Part shown: piece by piece, positions 1 to 8,268 of the stretch
Layout of the letters: every line of letters begins with the position of its first letter
Numbering within the stretch: position 1 is the stretch's first letter
Assembly: GCA_947177135.1 (NCBI GenBank)
Contig: CAMWTI010000012.1
Coordinates: forward strand, 1 to 34,015
DNA from: an uncultured Porphyromonadaceae bacterium
Lineage (GTDB): Bacteria > Bacteroidota > Bacteroidia > Bacteroidales > Muribaculaceae
DNA length: 34,015 nucleotides
Direction: 5' to 3'
Notes under the pieces: model-generated
What the model was told of the DNA's origin: nothing
Databases searched by the model: none
The model's input: only the letters and a program-made list of their open reading frames with translations
Program-made: the position numbers and the translations under genes

Positions 1-197
1 CCGACTCTGTCCCCGCAGACAAACTCCGCGGTTGGATATATTCTATCCATACCGGTTCACTCGGAGGAATAATCACCCGGCTTCTTTGGCTTCTTGGAGC
101 GCTATTGGGCGCAAGTCTTCCCTTAACCGGATACTATATCTGGATAAAGCACCTGATACATCCGAATAAGAGAGCACAGGTTAAGAATAATTATTAA
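1..197 (+). CDS. PepSY-type membrane protein, C-terminal fragment
   Basis: This is the 3' end of a gene that begins before the window; it reads in frame 3 and stops with TAA at 195-197. The visible 64 residues contain GWIYSIHTGS, then a hydrophobic segment (LLWLLGALLGASLPLTGYYIW) and a short basic tail ending IKHLIHPNKRAQVKNNY. The IHTG motif followed by one last membrane helix and a GYYIW-like end is typical of PepSY-associated membrane proteins, which are often linked to iron or siderophore uptake. Only the last helix is seen, so the family call is moderate and the role is inferred. A terminator follows at 241-272. Confidence 0.6.
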   Translation, partial: DSVPADKLRGWIYSIHTGSLGGIITRLLWLLGALLGASLPLTGYYIWIKHLIHPNKRAQVKNNY

Positions 198-240
198 TTC
201 TGCATTTTGAAAGCCACCGGATTAAAATAATCGAGTAATA

Positions 241-274
241 AGAGCTTGTTGATTCTGTCAACAGGCTTTTATTA
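241..274 (+). terminator. Rho-independent terminator after the PepSY-type gene
   Basis: The arms AGCTTGTTGA (243-252) and TCAACAGGCT (258-267) form a 10-base-pair stem with one G-U pair and a 5-base loop, followed by TTTATT. It lies 44 bases after the stop codon at 197 and only about 26 bases before the next start at 297. Confidence 0.7.
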
Positions 275-296
275 CGTAATATAAAATTTGAATGCA

Positions 297-1481
297 ATGA
301 AAAATCTCCAAGGAAAGAAGTATCTTGTATATCTTTATATGCTTCTTGGTGCGTTGGCGGCATTTCCGCCGCTGGTAACAGATATGTATCTGCCCGTGTT
401 GCCTATTATGACAATAGAATTCCACACTACTCCGTCTGCGATCCAGATGAGTCTTGCGGCATGTATATTGGGACTCGCTGTCGGACAGCTGGTTTTTGGT
501 CCGCTCAGCGACAAATGGGGACGTAAGCCACTGCTTAAAAGTGCCCTTATATTATTCATTCTGGCAACTGTGGCAATCGTATTTTCCCCGACAATCGATG
601 TGCTCAACATCTGCCGCTTTTTTCAAGGTCTTGGCGGAGCGGGAGGTGTAGTTCTTTCTCGTTCTGTCGCAACCGACTGCTATCGCGGGCGAGAACTTGC
701 CAAAACATTGGCAGTAATCGGTGCAATAAACGGCATTGCACCAGTAACAGCTCCGGTCATCGGCGGATTATTCTCAGAGGCAATAGGCTGGAAAGGAATC
801 TTCTGCATACTTCTCGCAATAGGAGTGCTGCTGTACATAGTTTCTATTCCATTCCGGGAATCCCACCAGACTGAAAAACGATATATCGGCTCCATGGCAA
901 GTCTTTTCACTCAGGCAGGCCAACTGCTCGTCAATGCCGCATATATCCGTTATGTACTGATTTTCGGAATGGCCAACGCTGTTCTGTTCGGTTACATATC
1001 GTCTGCGTCATTCATTCTCCAGAACGACTTCGGTCTATCGGAACTCATGTTCGGAATACTGTTCGGAATCAACTCGATTGCAATAGGCAGCGGCTCGATG
1101 CTGTCGCTTAAACTAAAACAGATCCCGAATGCCTCGCATATCGGGTGCGCAGGGATGCTTGGCTGTTCAATCTTGCAACTATGCAACTATAATTGGGGGT
1201 TCGGCTTCTGGGGTTATGAGATTCTGGTATTTCTGATGCTGTTTTCTGTAGGCATGGTATTCACCTCATCAACAACGCTCGCAATGACCGAAGGAAAAGC
1301 GATGATCGGATGGGCATCGGCTATTGTCGGCGCAACTGGGTTCTTATTCGGCGGCATTGTCACCCCCCTGGTCGGACTGGGAACCATACAGATTTCAACA
1401 TATATGGTAATGACTGTATGTTCGCTCATCGCCATGTCGCTGTCATACCTGGTTTATAAGAGACATCCTGCAACTGCCTGA
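297..1481 (+). CDS. Bcr/CflA-type multidrug efflux MFS transporter (DHA1)
   Basis: A 394-residue inner membrane protein with about 12 hydrophobic segments, the usual length for drug:H+ antiporters of the Bcr/CflA group. The N-terminal LVTDMYLPVLP is the typical first-helix motif of this group. Motif A between helices 2 and 3 is seen as GPLSDKWGRKPLL (about residues 68-80), and RFFQGLGGAGGVVLSRSVATD fits helix 4. It should export small toxic compounds in exchange for protons; the substrate cannot be read from sequence. I chose ATG 297, because an earlier start in the same frame is TTG at 288. It ends convergently with the DHA2 transporter gene across a shared terminator. Its own promoter is not clear. 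Confidence 0.88.
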   Translation: MKNLQGKKYLVYLYMLLGALAAFPPLVTDMYLPVLPIMTIEFHTTPSAIQMSLAACILGLAVGQLVFGPLSDKWGRKPLLKSALILFILATVAIVFSPTIDVLNICRFFQGLGGAGGVVLSRSVATDCYRGRELAKTLAVIGAINGIAPVTAPVIGGLFSEAIGWKGIFCILLAIGVLLYIVSIPFRESHQTEKRYIGSMASLFTQAGQLLVNAAYIRYVLIFGMANAVLFGYISSASFILQNDFGLSELMFGILFGINSIAIGSGSMLSLKLKQIPNASHIGCAGMLGCSILQLCNYNWGFGFWGYEILVFLMLFSVGMVFTSSTTLAMTEGKAMIGWASAIVGATGFLFGGIVTPLVGLGTIQISTYMVMTVCSLIAMSLSYLVYKRHPATA

Positions 1482-1496
1482 TAGTTCATAATTACC

Positions 1497-1539
1497 AAAG
1501 CATCCGCAGCTAAAGGCTATTCTTTTCTGCGGATGCTTT
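1497..1539. terminator. Bidirectional terminator between two convergent MFS genes
   Basis: A perfect 13-base-pair stem, AAAGCATCCGCAG (1497-1509) with CTGCGGATGCTTT (1527-1539), with a 17-base loop. A-rich and T-rich flanks on both sides let it serve both the plus-strand gene ending at 1481 and the minus-strand gene ending at 1544. Confidence 0.85.
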
Positions 1540-1543
1540 CCAT

Positions 1544-2914
1544 TTAGAGTCGGTTCGACTGAAGTCTGCCAGCTCTGGTCGCACTTAAGATACCTGCCAC
1601 CAGCGATGTCCCCAAAGCGGCATATAAACAAACATTGACCGATACGCTCTGCGGCACGATCGCAAAAATCAAGGTGACTGCAGTAGCTCCTATGGTTTGC
1701 CCGACAAGACGTGCCGTACTCTGCATTCCACCGGCGCCTCCGGTGCGTTGTAATGGTGTGGCGATAACCATGACAATATTGTTCGGAGTTTGAAACATGC
1801 CGAACCCGACTCCGCACAAAGCCATTCTCCATACAATATCGAATTCAGACGCCCCGGTAGCTGGAAGACAAAGCATCAGTATTATTCCTATAGCATACAC
1901 GCCCATGCCCATAGCCGCAGTAATGCTGGGGTTGTGTCTTTCGACAAATCTTGCCGCAACAGGTGCTACAACCATAGTGGCCAGAGGCCATGGAGTCATA
2001 AGCAATCCAGTATAAATTTCACTGAATCCCATATTGTTGAAGAACAGAAACGGAAGCGAAATCATTGCGAGGTTCTGGGCAATGAACGAGCATACAGATG
2101 TGGCTATACTCTGGGAATACAGCTTTATTCTGAATAAATCAACCGGAAGCATGGGGGCCTCCTTGTCAAACTGACGCCGCACATAGAATATTCCCACTAT
2201 CACACCGATGCATATCAGACATGTATTGATGGCTAAATCACCTTTTCTGGCAAAACTGCCCAAAGCATAAAAAATAAGCCCGAAAACAATGACATTTTCA
2301 ATGGCGCTTATCCAGTCAAATTTCGGTTTATGCACCTTCGATGGATTACGCGGCAATAATTTTTTTCCGATAAAGAATGCCGCTATGCCGAACGGTACAT
2401 TTATAAGAAACAGCCAATGCCATGATGCCACGGAAAGAATACATCCGGCAATGGTGGGACCTGCCGCAGTTGCAATAGCGATAACCATTGCATTAAGCGC
2501 CAGTCCTCTGCCAAGGATGTGACGTGGATATATGAGGCGTGTAAGAGCGATGTTGACACTCATGACACATGCTGCGCCCACGCCCTGAAGCGCACGCGAT
2601 ATAAGTATCATTGTAAAACCGCCCGACGCGGCACATAACGCAGATGCCATTGTAAACACGGCAACTCCAATAAGGAAGTTGCGCCGATAGCTGAACAGAT
2701 CTCCTGCCGAAGAAAGCGGCAACAGGAGCATTGTTATCGCAAGCTGATAAATAGTGACAATCCACACGGCATAAGAATCCGACACCCCGAATTTTTCAGC
2801 CATAACAGGCAATGCCACGTTTACCAACGTCACATCAAGCACAGTCATCACCAATACTAAAAGTATGGCGATGACTGCGGCATATTTCCTCAGAGATAGT
2901 TTTTCGTCCATCAT
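1544..2914 (-). CDS. DHA2-family (EmrB/QacA-like) MFS drug exporter
   Basis: A 456-residue inner membrane protein with about 14 hydrophobic segments, as in the DHA2 drug:H+ antiporters. The first helix carries VLDVTLVNVALPVM (about 25-38), the DHA2 signature motif, and SRALQGVGAACVMS follows near residue 108. It is the last gene of a minus-strand operon. Its ATG overlaps the stop codon of the tannase-like gene by one base (TAATG), which suggests translational coupling. Co-expression with two secreted esterases suggests it exports a product or inducer of those enzymes, for example a phenolic acid; this is inference from context. No adaptor or outer membrane channel gene lies in this operon, but a TolC-type set is encoded divergently nearby. 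Confidence 0.88.
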   Translation of the reverse strand: MMDEKLSLRKYAAVIAILLVLVMTVLDVTLVNVALPVMAEKFGVSDSYAVWIVTIYQLAITMLLLPLSSAGDLFSYRRNFLIGVAVFTMASALCAASGGFTMILISRALQGVGAACVMSVNIALTRLIYPRHILGRGLALNAMVIAIATAAGPTIAGCILSVASWHWLFLINVPFGIAAFFIGKKLLPRNPSKVHKPKFDWISAIENVIVFGLIFYALGSFARKGDLAINTCLICIGVIVGIFYVRRQFDKEAPMLPVDLFRIKLYSQSIATSVCSFIAQNLAMISLPFLFFNNMGFSEIYTGLLMTPWPLATMVVAPVAARFVERHNPSITAAMGMGVYAIGIILMLCLPATGASEFDIVWRMALCGVGFGMFQTPNNIVMVIATPLQRTGGAGGMQSTARLVGQTIGATAVTLIFAIVPQSVSVNVCLYAALGTSLVAGILSATRAGRLQSNRL

Positions 2915-4443
2915 TACATTGTGATACTGTCAATCCATCCGAAAAGGTCGTCAAGATTGTAATCTCCGCTATGAGGTCTGTTCCATGGGAGGAAGAAATT
3001 GACATCATAACCAGAGTTTTTCAGTTTTGTAGCAAGGTTTACGGGCACAAGAAATGATGTGTCGCGGTCTTTTGCTCCATGACGTATAAACCAGTGTGGA
3101 GCGACTGAAGGTGCTTTTTCTGAAATAAAATTCATCGGGTTCATTATAAACACGCGGTGAACCATCTCTTTGTCAAGTGTAGCACTGTTGTCGTGAAGTC
3201 GGTGACGCAGGCTGAAATCGGTGAAATTTGCCGGTTCGCCATTTGAATTACCGAATACATTGTTCTCTGGAGTCGGGGTGTCAATCAGCACACCGTACTG
3301 GTCAAATGCCGGAGGCGTTTTAAGTGGTGTCACACTTGCCACATAACTCAGATATTTCTCAAGATCTATATCGGTGACATAATCCGTATTATTGTTGAAG
3401 CGAGGTCGCATCCCGGCCGGACCGAAAGATGGTGCACCTCTGCCGTCGCCATTTCCGCGTTGTGCCGGACGACCTCCGAAATTCGGTTTTTCTGCATATC
3501 TTACTATTCCTATTGTATCCGGAATCTCACATCCCTCTTCAAGAGCCTTGTGCGCCGATGCAATAAGAAAAGTTTTTAGATAATCCTTATAATTGTCGGC
3601 TGTTATTGCATTTCCTGCATCATCTTTAAGATTTAGCGAGTTGATGTAACCGGGACATTCCGCAGCCAGTTCATTGGAAATGGTTATTTGGTCAGCATTG
3701 AGATGACGGACATCTGTGTTGGTACAGCCGTACAACCACTCATATTCCATATCGGCATGCTTCAGGTCTGTTATCGGACAATAACAGACTGAAGCGAATA
3801 CCTTGTCAGATGTTTGGGCTGCACCCATTTTACGCAGATACTCGTCATATTCCGGGCGGTCGCCTGTAGCACCCACCAATGCCGACATAGCTCCGCCGGC
3901 ACTTGTACCATCAATAATAATACGTTCGGCACTTCCCGGAATCACATCGTCATTATAACGCAGATAACGGATTGCGGCTTTAAGGTCGAGTAGCCCATTC
4001 GGAGCTATGCCTGTATATATCGTCTTGTCATCTCGTGTTATTGTAGAGTTCGCGCCTCTTGAACCGGGTATGCACACCACATAGCCCTCTTTCAGCGCCC
4101 TGCCGGTTGCGTCTGATGCGGATGGGGATTTTGCCGTGGTTGCCATATAACCGCCTATATATGTACGCAGAAATATAGGAGTGGCATCACCTCTGTTAAG
4201 AGTTTCGGGAACATATATATTTAGTGTCTGATAAACCGAATCTTCAATATTTGCGACATAGAAGATATTTTCATAGGCGGTGTATCTGACATTCTCGCCT
4301 GAAGGCATAATCAGACAAGCCTGCTTTGCTCCGGTTGGATTAAATACAAGTTTGTCGTTTTTCTTTGCTTGTGCTGATGATGTCGCACACCCCAGAATAG
4401 AAGCTGACAGGAGTGTGGAAATAAAAAATTTTGTAAGAATCAT
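2914..4443 (-). CDS. Tannase-like (subtype B) alpha/beta-hydrolase lipoprotein
   Basis: A 509-residue secreted lipoprotein: the signal peptide ends in lipobox ILGC with Cys19. The nucleophile elbow is GTSAGG with Ser181. RHGAKDRD (Asp459 or Asp461) and NRPHSGDYN (His491) near the C-terminus fit the acid and histidine of the triad. Order and spacing resemble bacterial tannases of the Lactobacillus plantarum TanLp type, which hydrolyse galloyl esters, as does a lysine just before PPAFD (Lys375). A Gly/Arg-rich low-complexity insert (about 323-350, FGGRPAQRGNGDGRG) lies in the lid region. It is probably cotranscribed with the esterase-like lipoprotein upstream (73-base gap with no promoter seen) and is coupled to the MFS gene downstream. 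Gallate esters as substrate are inferred; other carboxylic esters are possible. Confidence 0.75.
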   Translation of the reverse strand: MILTKFFISTLLSASILGCATSSAQAKKNDKLVFNPTGAKQACLIMPSGENVRYTAYENIFYVANIEDSVYQTLNIYVPETLNRGDATPIFLRTYIGGYMATTAKSPSASDATGRALKEGYVVCIPGSRGANSTITRDDKTIYTGIAPNGLLDLKAAIRYLRYNDDVIPGSAERIIIDGTSAGGAMSALVGATGDRPEYDEYLRKMGAAQTSDKVFASVCYCPITDLKHADMEYEWLYGCTNTDVRHLNADQITISNELAAECPGYINSLNLKDDAGNAITADNYKDYLKTFLIASAHKALEEGCEIPDTIGIVRYAEKPNFGGRPAQRGNGDGRGAPSFGPAGMRPRFNNNTDYVTDIDLEKYLSYVASVTPLKTPPAFDQYGVLIDTPTPENNVFGNSNGEPANFTDFSLRHRLHDNSATLDKEMVHRVFIMNPMNFISEKAPSVAPHWFIRHGAKDRDTSFLVPVNLATKLKNSGYDVNFFLPWNRPHSGDYNLDDLFGWIDSITM

Positions 4444-4516
4444 ATATAGAAAATAAAGCAGAGGGAGACCTTATCCGCTGTTTCTCAATTAATATCAACA
4501 ATCCTTTTACCTTACC

Positions 4517-5536
4517 TTATTTACTCTGTTTGAAAAGCCACTCTCTAACGGGGGTGAGACGATATGCGTAATCAAATGAATACATGTGTTCGCTCCCTTT
4601 GCCGTCGGCAGGAAGGACTGATTTTGATGTAAGATTGATGATCGTTATCGGCGCACCCTTTGCGAGTATCTCACTTGCAAGAGAATCTTGTTCGGCCTGA
4701 GGTAACTTAGCGCTGAAATCAGTATATTCATATTTTATTCCGGCATTCTGAGCAGCTTGCTCGAGTGCATCGAAGGTTCCGGCTTTGCCTGCTGTAATAT
4801 ATACAAATTTATGTTTTACGAGTTCAGGAAATGTCGCACTGTCCCAATGACAATCTACAAAGATTGAAGCTGCAAACAAATCAGAATAGGCATAGTTGTA
4901 ATACATAGAAATCATGCCACCCATAGATTGTCCTGTAGTATAGAGCCTGTTTTTATCGACTTGATGTTGTGATGCGACTTTTTGAACAAGTCTAGCGACC
5001 ATGTCAACTTCGTCAGTATGCTCGTAGGCGTCATTTACAGCTACCCCTGAGTACTGCGGGACAAGAACGTAGCACGGATGTTCAGCCTGCCATTCCTGAG
5101 TAGCCCATACCAATGCACCATATCCCTGAGTGAGCGGACGTGTTGCATCCTCTCCCGGTGTGCTTGCATCCGCCATAAACAACACCAGTGGATAAGTCCT
5201 TCCCTCTTCAATTTTCTGGGGCGAATATAGACTATACATCATTGACTGTCCGGTCTCCGGATCTGTATATTCCAGTTGCTTGAAATATGGCAGCTCATTC
5301 TTTATCATGGATTGTAATGTTGCATCGCAGGTCTTATCAATCACTGGACCTCCTCCGGGAGTGCCTAATTGCGGACCACCGGGACGTCCTCCACGACGTA
5401 TCTTACCTGAATCTGCACTAACTGTATTTTCTGATGATTTTTTATCCGGTCTCTGGGCGCAGCCAGACAACGGAACGCTTAACGAGGCAAGACATAAACC
5501 AACCGTAATGCAACCTAAAAAATTCTTGATCTTCAT
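4517..5536 (-). CDS. Esterase-like alpha/beta-hydrolase lipoprotein
   Basis: A 339-residue secreted lipoprotein with signal peptide and lipobox LSGC (Cys26). A Gly/Pro/Arg-rich linker at about 46-64 precedes the hydrolase domain. The nucleophile elbow is TTGQSMGG with Ser204; His317 in GSEHMYS near the C-terminus is the likely catalytic histidine. The fold resembles the PHB-depolymerase/feruloyl-esterase branch of secreted hydrolases (PLVLFMADAS for the oxyanion strand, CYVLVPQYSG). It is the first gene of an operon with the tannase-like lipoprotein and a DHA2 exporter. Its Gly/Arg-rich linker recalls the insert of the tannase-like protein. The substrate is unknown; a hydroxycinnamate or other phenolic ester would fit the neighbours. 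Confidence 0.72.
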   Translation of the reverse strand: MKIKNFLGCITVGLCLASLSVPLSGCAQRPDKKSSENTVSADSGKIRRGGRPGGPQLGTPGGGPVIDKTCDATLQSMIKNELPYFKQLEYTDPETGQSMMYSLYSPQKIEEGRTYPLVLFMADASTPGEDATRPLTQGYGALVWATQEWQAEHPCYVLVPQYSGVAVNDAYEHTDEVDMVARLVQKVASQHQVDKNRLYTTGQSMGGMISMYYNYAYSDLFAASIFVDCHWDSATFPELVKHKFVYITAGKAGTFDALEQAAQNAGIKYEYTDFSAKLPQAEQDSLASEILAKGAPITIINLTSKSVLPADGKGSEHMYSFDYAYRLTPVREWLFKQSK

Positions 5537-5614
5537 TTTGTTTTCAGTTTTTTAATTTCAGTTACTATAAATAAGACTTTTGTGAAAGCAAAAGTTTATT
5601 CGCGCTGGTAAATA

Positions 5615-5637
5615 GCCATTAATCGATGGTTAATGGC
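5615..5637. promoter_or_regulatory. Putative operator: perfect inverted repeat
   Basis: GCCATTAA (5615-5622) and TTAATGGC (5630-5637) are exact reverse complements with a 7-base spacer. For the weak minus-strand promoter with its -7 at 5589-5596, the repeat would cover the expected -33 position. It lies about 77 bases upstream of the plus-strand -7 box. The geometry fits a dimeric helix-turn-helix regulator controlling both operons. The function is inferred. Confidence 0.5.
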
Positions 5638-5713
5638 ATGTGAAACGTCTCACCGATCTGCCGGAGATTAAAAATCATAACTTAAAATGGCTCCGGATTT
5701 CAACATTTTTTCG

Positions 5714-5721
5714 TAATTTTG
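5714..5721 (+). promoter_or_regulatory. Bacteroidetes-type -7 box for the TolC/HlyD/MFS operon
   Basis: TAATTTTG matches TAnnTTTG, followed by CAG. The -33 region holds only TTTC instead of TTTG, so the promoter may need an activator. Transcription would start near 5726, leaving a leader of about 195 bases before the TolC gene. Confidence 0.65.
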
Positions 5722-5750
5722 CAGTGCAATTCACAAAGAGTTGCCTATAA

Positions 5751-5855
5751 ATGAACCGTATATCAGGAAAGAATGAAACATCGTCCCCATCTGTGAATAA
5801 CTGGGGATATCTTGAAAACTGGAAAAGCACCGCTCCGGTTAAGGCTTGTGTATAA
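5751..5855 (+). CDS. Possible 34-residue upstream leader ORF
   Basis: An ATG-to-TAA frame of 34 codons in the leader of the efflux operon, encoding a polar peptide (MNRISGKNETSSPSVNNWGYLE, then NWKSTAPVKACV) with two tryptophans. It starts about 25 bases after the expected transcription start, and a small hairpin (5865-5885) follows its stop. It could be a regulatory leader peptide, a remnant of a longer gene, or chance. I do not recognise it. Confidence 0.25.
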   Translation: MNRISGKNETSSPSVNNWGYLENWKSTAPVKACV

Positions 5856-5922
5856 CCAGGTCTCTCTCAGCAGAATATACTGAGATAAACATAATCATCA
5901 GCAACTTTATAAATTTTTCATT

Positions 5923-7236
5923 ATGAACAATCTTCGATTGCTCACAGGACTGTTGTCAATTGTCCTGTCGGGCGGCGGAGTGTGTGCTTATGGTCAGTCT
6001 GTTATTACTCTCGAAGAAATTTTCGAGACAGCCGAGACCAATAGCATTCAACTTCGTCCGTCCATCACAGCTCAGACTGAAGCCGAGCGGGAAATCAGCG
6101 TTGCCCGCGCAGGTCGTCTGCCAGACATCAATGCATCTCTGTCATTAAGCTATATAGGTGACGGATTCACAACCAAACGCAATTTCAGCGACTATCAGAA
6201 AGCCCCGATTCCACACTTCGGAAACGCGTTGTCTCTCAGCATAACCCAACCCGTCTATACCGGCGGGGCAGTGACAAGCGCCATTGAACTTGCTGAACTG
6301 AAATCGACAGCAGCCCGATATGCCACAGACTTCCAACGTGACAATATCCGCTTCCAGCTTACCGGCTTTTATCTCGATATCTATAAGTACAACAATTTAA
6401 AAACTGTGGTGGAGGGAAACATCGCCGCAGCGCAGAAAGTACTTCACGAAATGAACGCGAGATACGAACAGGGAACAGCTTTGCAGAATGACATTACCAG
6501 ATATGAGCTGCTTGTGTCTAATCTTGAGCTGCAATTAGTCAGAATCAACAACACAATCGACATCCTCAATACCAATCTCATAACAGCAGCCGGACTTCCT
6601 GACGGTACTATTGTTATCCCTGACAGCACTATCCTTGCACGGTCATTGCCGAAGGACAATGCCGCATGGTGGCAGGCGGAGGCAGAGGCAAATTCTCCTT
6701 CGTTGAGTCTTGCTCGCTCAGGGGTTGATATAAGCCGTAAAGCAGAGTCGCTTGTGCGCTCGGAGCGTCTGCCAAAGATAGGATTACAGGCGGGATGGAG
6801 TATGGACGGCCCTATTCTTGTTGAAGTGCCTCCCATCAACCGTAACCTCAGCTACTGGTATGTCGGTGTCGGAATAAGCTATAATATTTCGTCGCTCTAT
6901 AAAAGCAACAAGTCTCTGTCAAGAAGTCGCGCGGCAACCCAAAGATCCATTGAACAACTTGATGCTACACGCGAAAACGTAAATCTGGCGGTCAACGCTG
7001 ACCACGTACGTTATCTCGAAGCATACGAGGAACTGAAGACCCGGCAGAAAAGTGTGGAACTTGCAGAGCGCAACTATCGCACCACCTCGACACGCTATTC
7101 CGCAGATATGGCTCTAATCACAGACATGCTTGATGCGGCAAATTCAAAACTCGATGCGGAGCAACAACTCGTAAATGCCCGCATCAACATTATCTATTAT
7201 TATTATAAACTCTTGTTCACCACCGGAAAGATATGA
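5923..7236 (+). CDS. TolC-family outer membrane efflux protein
   Basis: A 437-residue protein with a signal peptide (MNNLRLLTGLLSIVLSGGGVCAYGQS) and the two-repeat layout of TolC-type channels. ITLEEIFETAETNSIQLRPSITAQTEAEREISVARAGRLPDINASLSLSY is the usual first helix pair and beta strand entry, and a second copy follows at about 260-290 (SLARSGVDISRKAESLVRSERLPKIGLQAGW). It forms a trimeric channel across the outer membrane and periplasm. Its stop overlaps the adaptor gene by four bases (ATGA), so the three efflux genes are one operon driven from the control region at 5537-5922. Confidence 0.92.
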   Translation: MNNLRLLTGLLSIVLSGGGVCAYGQSVITLEEIFETAETNSIQLRPSITAQTEAEREISVARAGRLPDINASLSLSYIGDGFTTKRNFSDYQKAPIPHFGNALSLSITQPVYTGGAVTSAIELAELKSTAARYATDFQRDNIRFQLTGFYLDIYKYNNLKTVVEGNIAAAQKVLHEMNARYEQGTALQNDITRYELLVSNLELQLVRINNTIDILNTNLITAAGLPDGTIVIPDSTILARSLPKDNAAWWQAEAEANSPSLSLARSGVDISRKAESLVRSERLPKIGLQAGWSMDGPILVEVPPINRNLSYWYVGVGISYNISSLYKSNKSLSRSRAATQRSIEQLDATRENVNLAVNADHVRYLEAYEELKTRQKSVELAERNYRTTSTRYSADMALITDMLDAANSKLDAEQQLVNARINIIYYYYKLLFTTGKI

Positions 7237-8267
7237 AACACCGTAGCAAAAAGATACTCTCCTACATAGTCACAATCGCAGTAATCGCCGTGGCCGCCAT
7301 ATGGGTAGGCTCACGGTTCATTCACCTCGGAAATGTCGAATTTACCGATAACGCACAGGTTCGTCAGCAGATAGTTCCTGTCAACAGTCGTGTGCAGGGC
7401 TACATCAAGGAAATACGCTTTAACGAATATGAGCCTGTGAGAAAGGGTGACACTCTTGTCATAATCGACGATGCCGATATGCGGTTGAATGTAGCGCGAG
7501 CGCGCGCTGACTATCATAACGCCCTTGCTGGACGAGATGTAGCCGACCGTTCAGTTACTTCAGCTTCAGCCAATGTAGCAGTCAGCGAAGCGTCGATTGC
7601 CGAGGCAAAAGTACTTATGGAAATGGCAGCAACAGATCTCGCCCGTTATGAAAAACTACTGGCACAGGATGCCGTCACACGTCAGCAATATGACGGAGCA
7701 AAGACTGATTATGAAGCGAAAAAAGCCCGCTATGAAATGTTGTCACGTCAACGCTCGGCGACCTCAGCGGTTGTTGATATAAACCGTCAGCGCATATCTC
7801 AGTCAGAGGCCGGCATCGAACTGGCGAAAGCATTACTTGAGACTGCGGAACTGAATCTGAGCTATACCGCGATTATTGCTCCGTGCAATGGTTATACCTC
7901 TCGAAAAGAGATACAGGTAGGACAGCTCGTACAACCCGGTCAGACTCTGCTTGACGTTGTTGATTCACAGGATATATGGGTAACAGCCAATTATAAAGAA
8001 ACGCAACTACACCACATCTCGCCTGGCAGTGATGTCGAGATAAAAGTAGATGCCATTCCCGATGTCATGTTCAACGGCAGGGTGAAAGCAATATCCACCG
8101 CGACCGGTGCATCTCTGTCATTGTTGCCACAGGACAATTCAGCCGGAAATTTTGTCAAAGTGCGTCAGCGTGTCCCGATAAGAATCGAGTTCGATGCTGA
8201 CAATAAACCTGAGGATATGGCTAAGCTACGGGCCGGCATGAATGTGGAATGTTGTATAAAGTATTGA
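7233..8267 (+). CDS. HlyD/EmrA-type periplasmic adaptor subunit
   Basis: A 344-residue membrane fusion protein with one N-terminal membrane anchor (about 8-27). A split lipoyl domain follows (VNSRVQGYIKEIRFNEYEPVRKGDTLVIID), then a long alpha-hairpin (about 85-195) and the returning lipoyl half (IIAPCNGYTSRKEIQVGQLVQPGQTLLDVVD). A beta-barrel segment begins ANYKETQLHHISPGSDVEIKVD. It links the inner membrane MFS pump to the TolC-type channel. Its ATG overlaps the end of the TolC gene and its stop is one base before the MFS start. Length and motifs are as in EmrA. Confidence 0.93.
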   Translation: MKHRSKKILSYIVTIAVIAVAAIWVGSRFIHLGNVEFTDNAQVRQQIVPVNSRVQGYIKEIRFNEYEPVRKGDTLVIIDDADMRLNVARARADYHNALAGRDVADRSVTSASANVAVSEASIAEAKVLMEMAATDLARYEKLLAQDAVTRQQYDGAKTDYEAKKARYEMLSRQRSATSAVVDINRQRISQSEAGIELAKALLETAELNLSYTAIIAPCNGYTSRKEIQVGQLVQPGQTLLDVVDSQDIWVTANYKETQLHHISPGSDVEIKVDAIPDVMFNGRVKAISTATGASLSLLPQDNSAGNFVKVRQRVPIRIEFDADNKPEDMAKLRAGMNVECCIKY

Positions 8268-8268
8268 C

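Larger units (their letters stand above)
5537..5922. other. Divergent control region between esterase and efflux operons
   Basis: This 386-base AT-rich region separates two divergent operons. It holds a perfect inverted repeat (5615-5637), a clear plus-strand -7 box (5714-5721), a weak minus-strand -7-like box (CAAAAGTT at 5589-5596, read as AACTTTTG), a possible 34-codon leader ORF (5751-5855) and a small hairpin (5865-5885, stem TCTCAG/CTGAGA). No regulator gene is encoded nearby in the window. Confidence 0.6.

Noticed and set aside
288-296. TTG start for the first MFS gene
   Set aside because: ATG 297 is in the same frame three codons later and gives a normal N-terminus.
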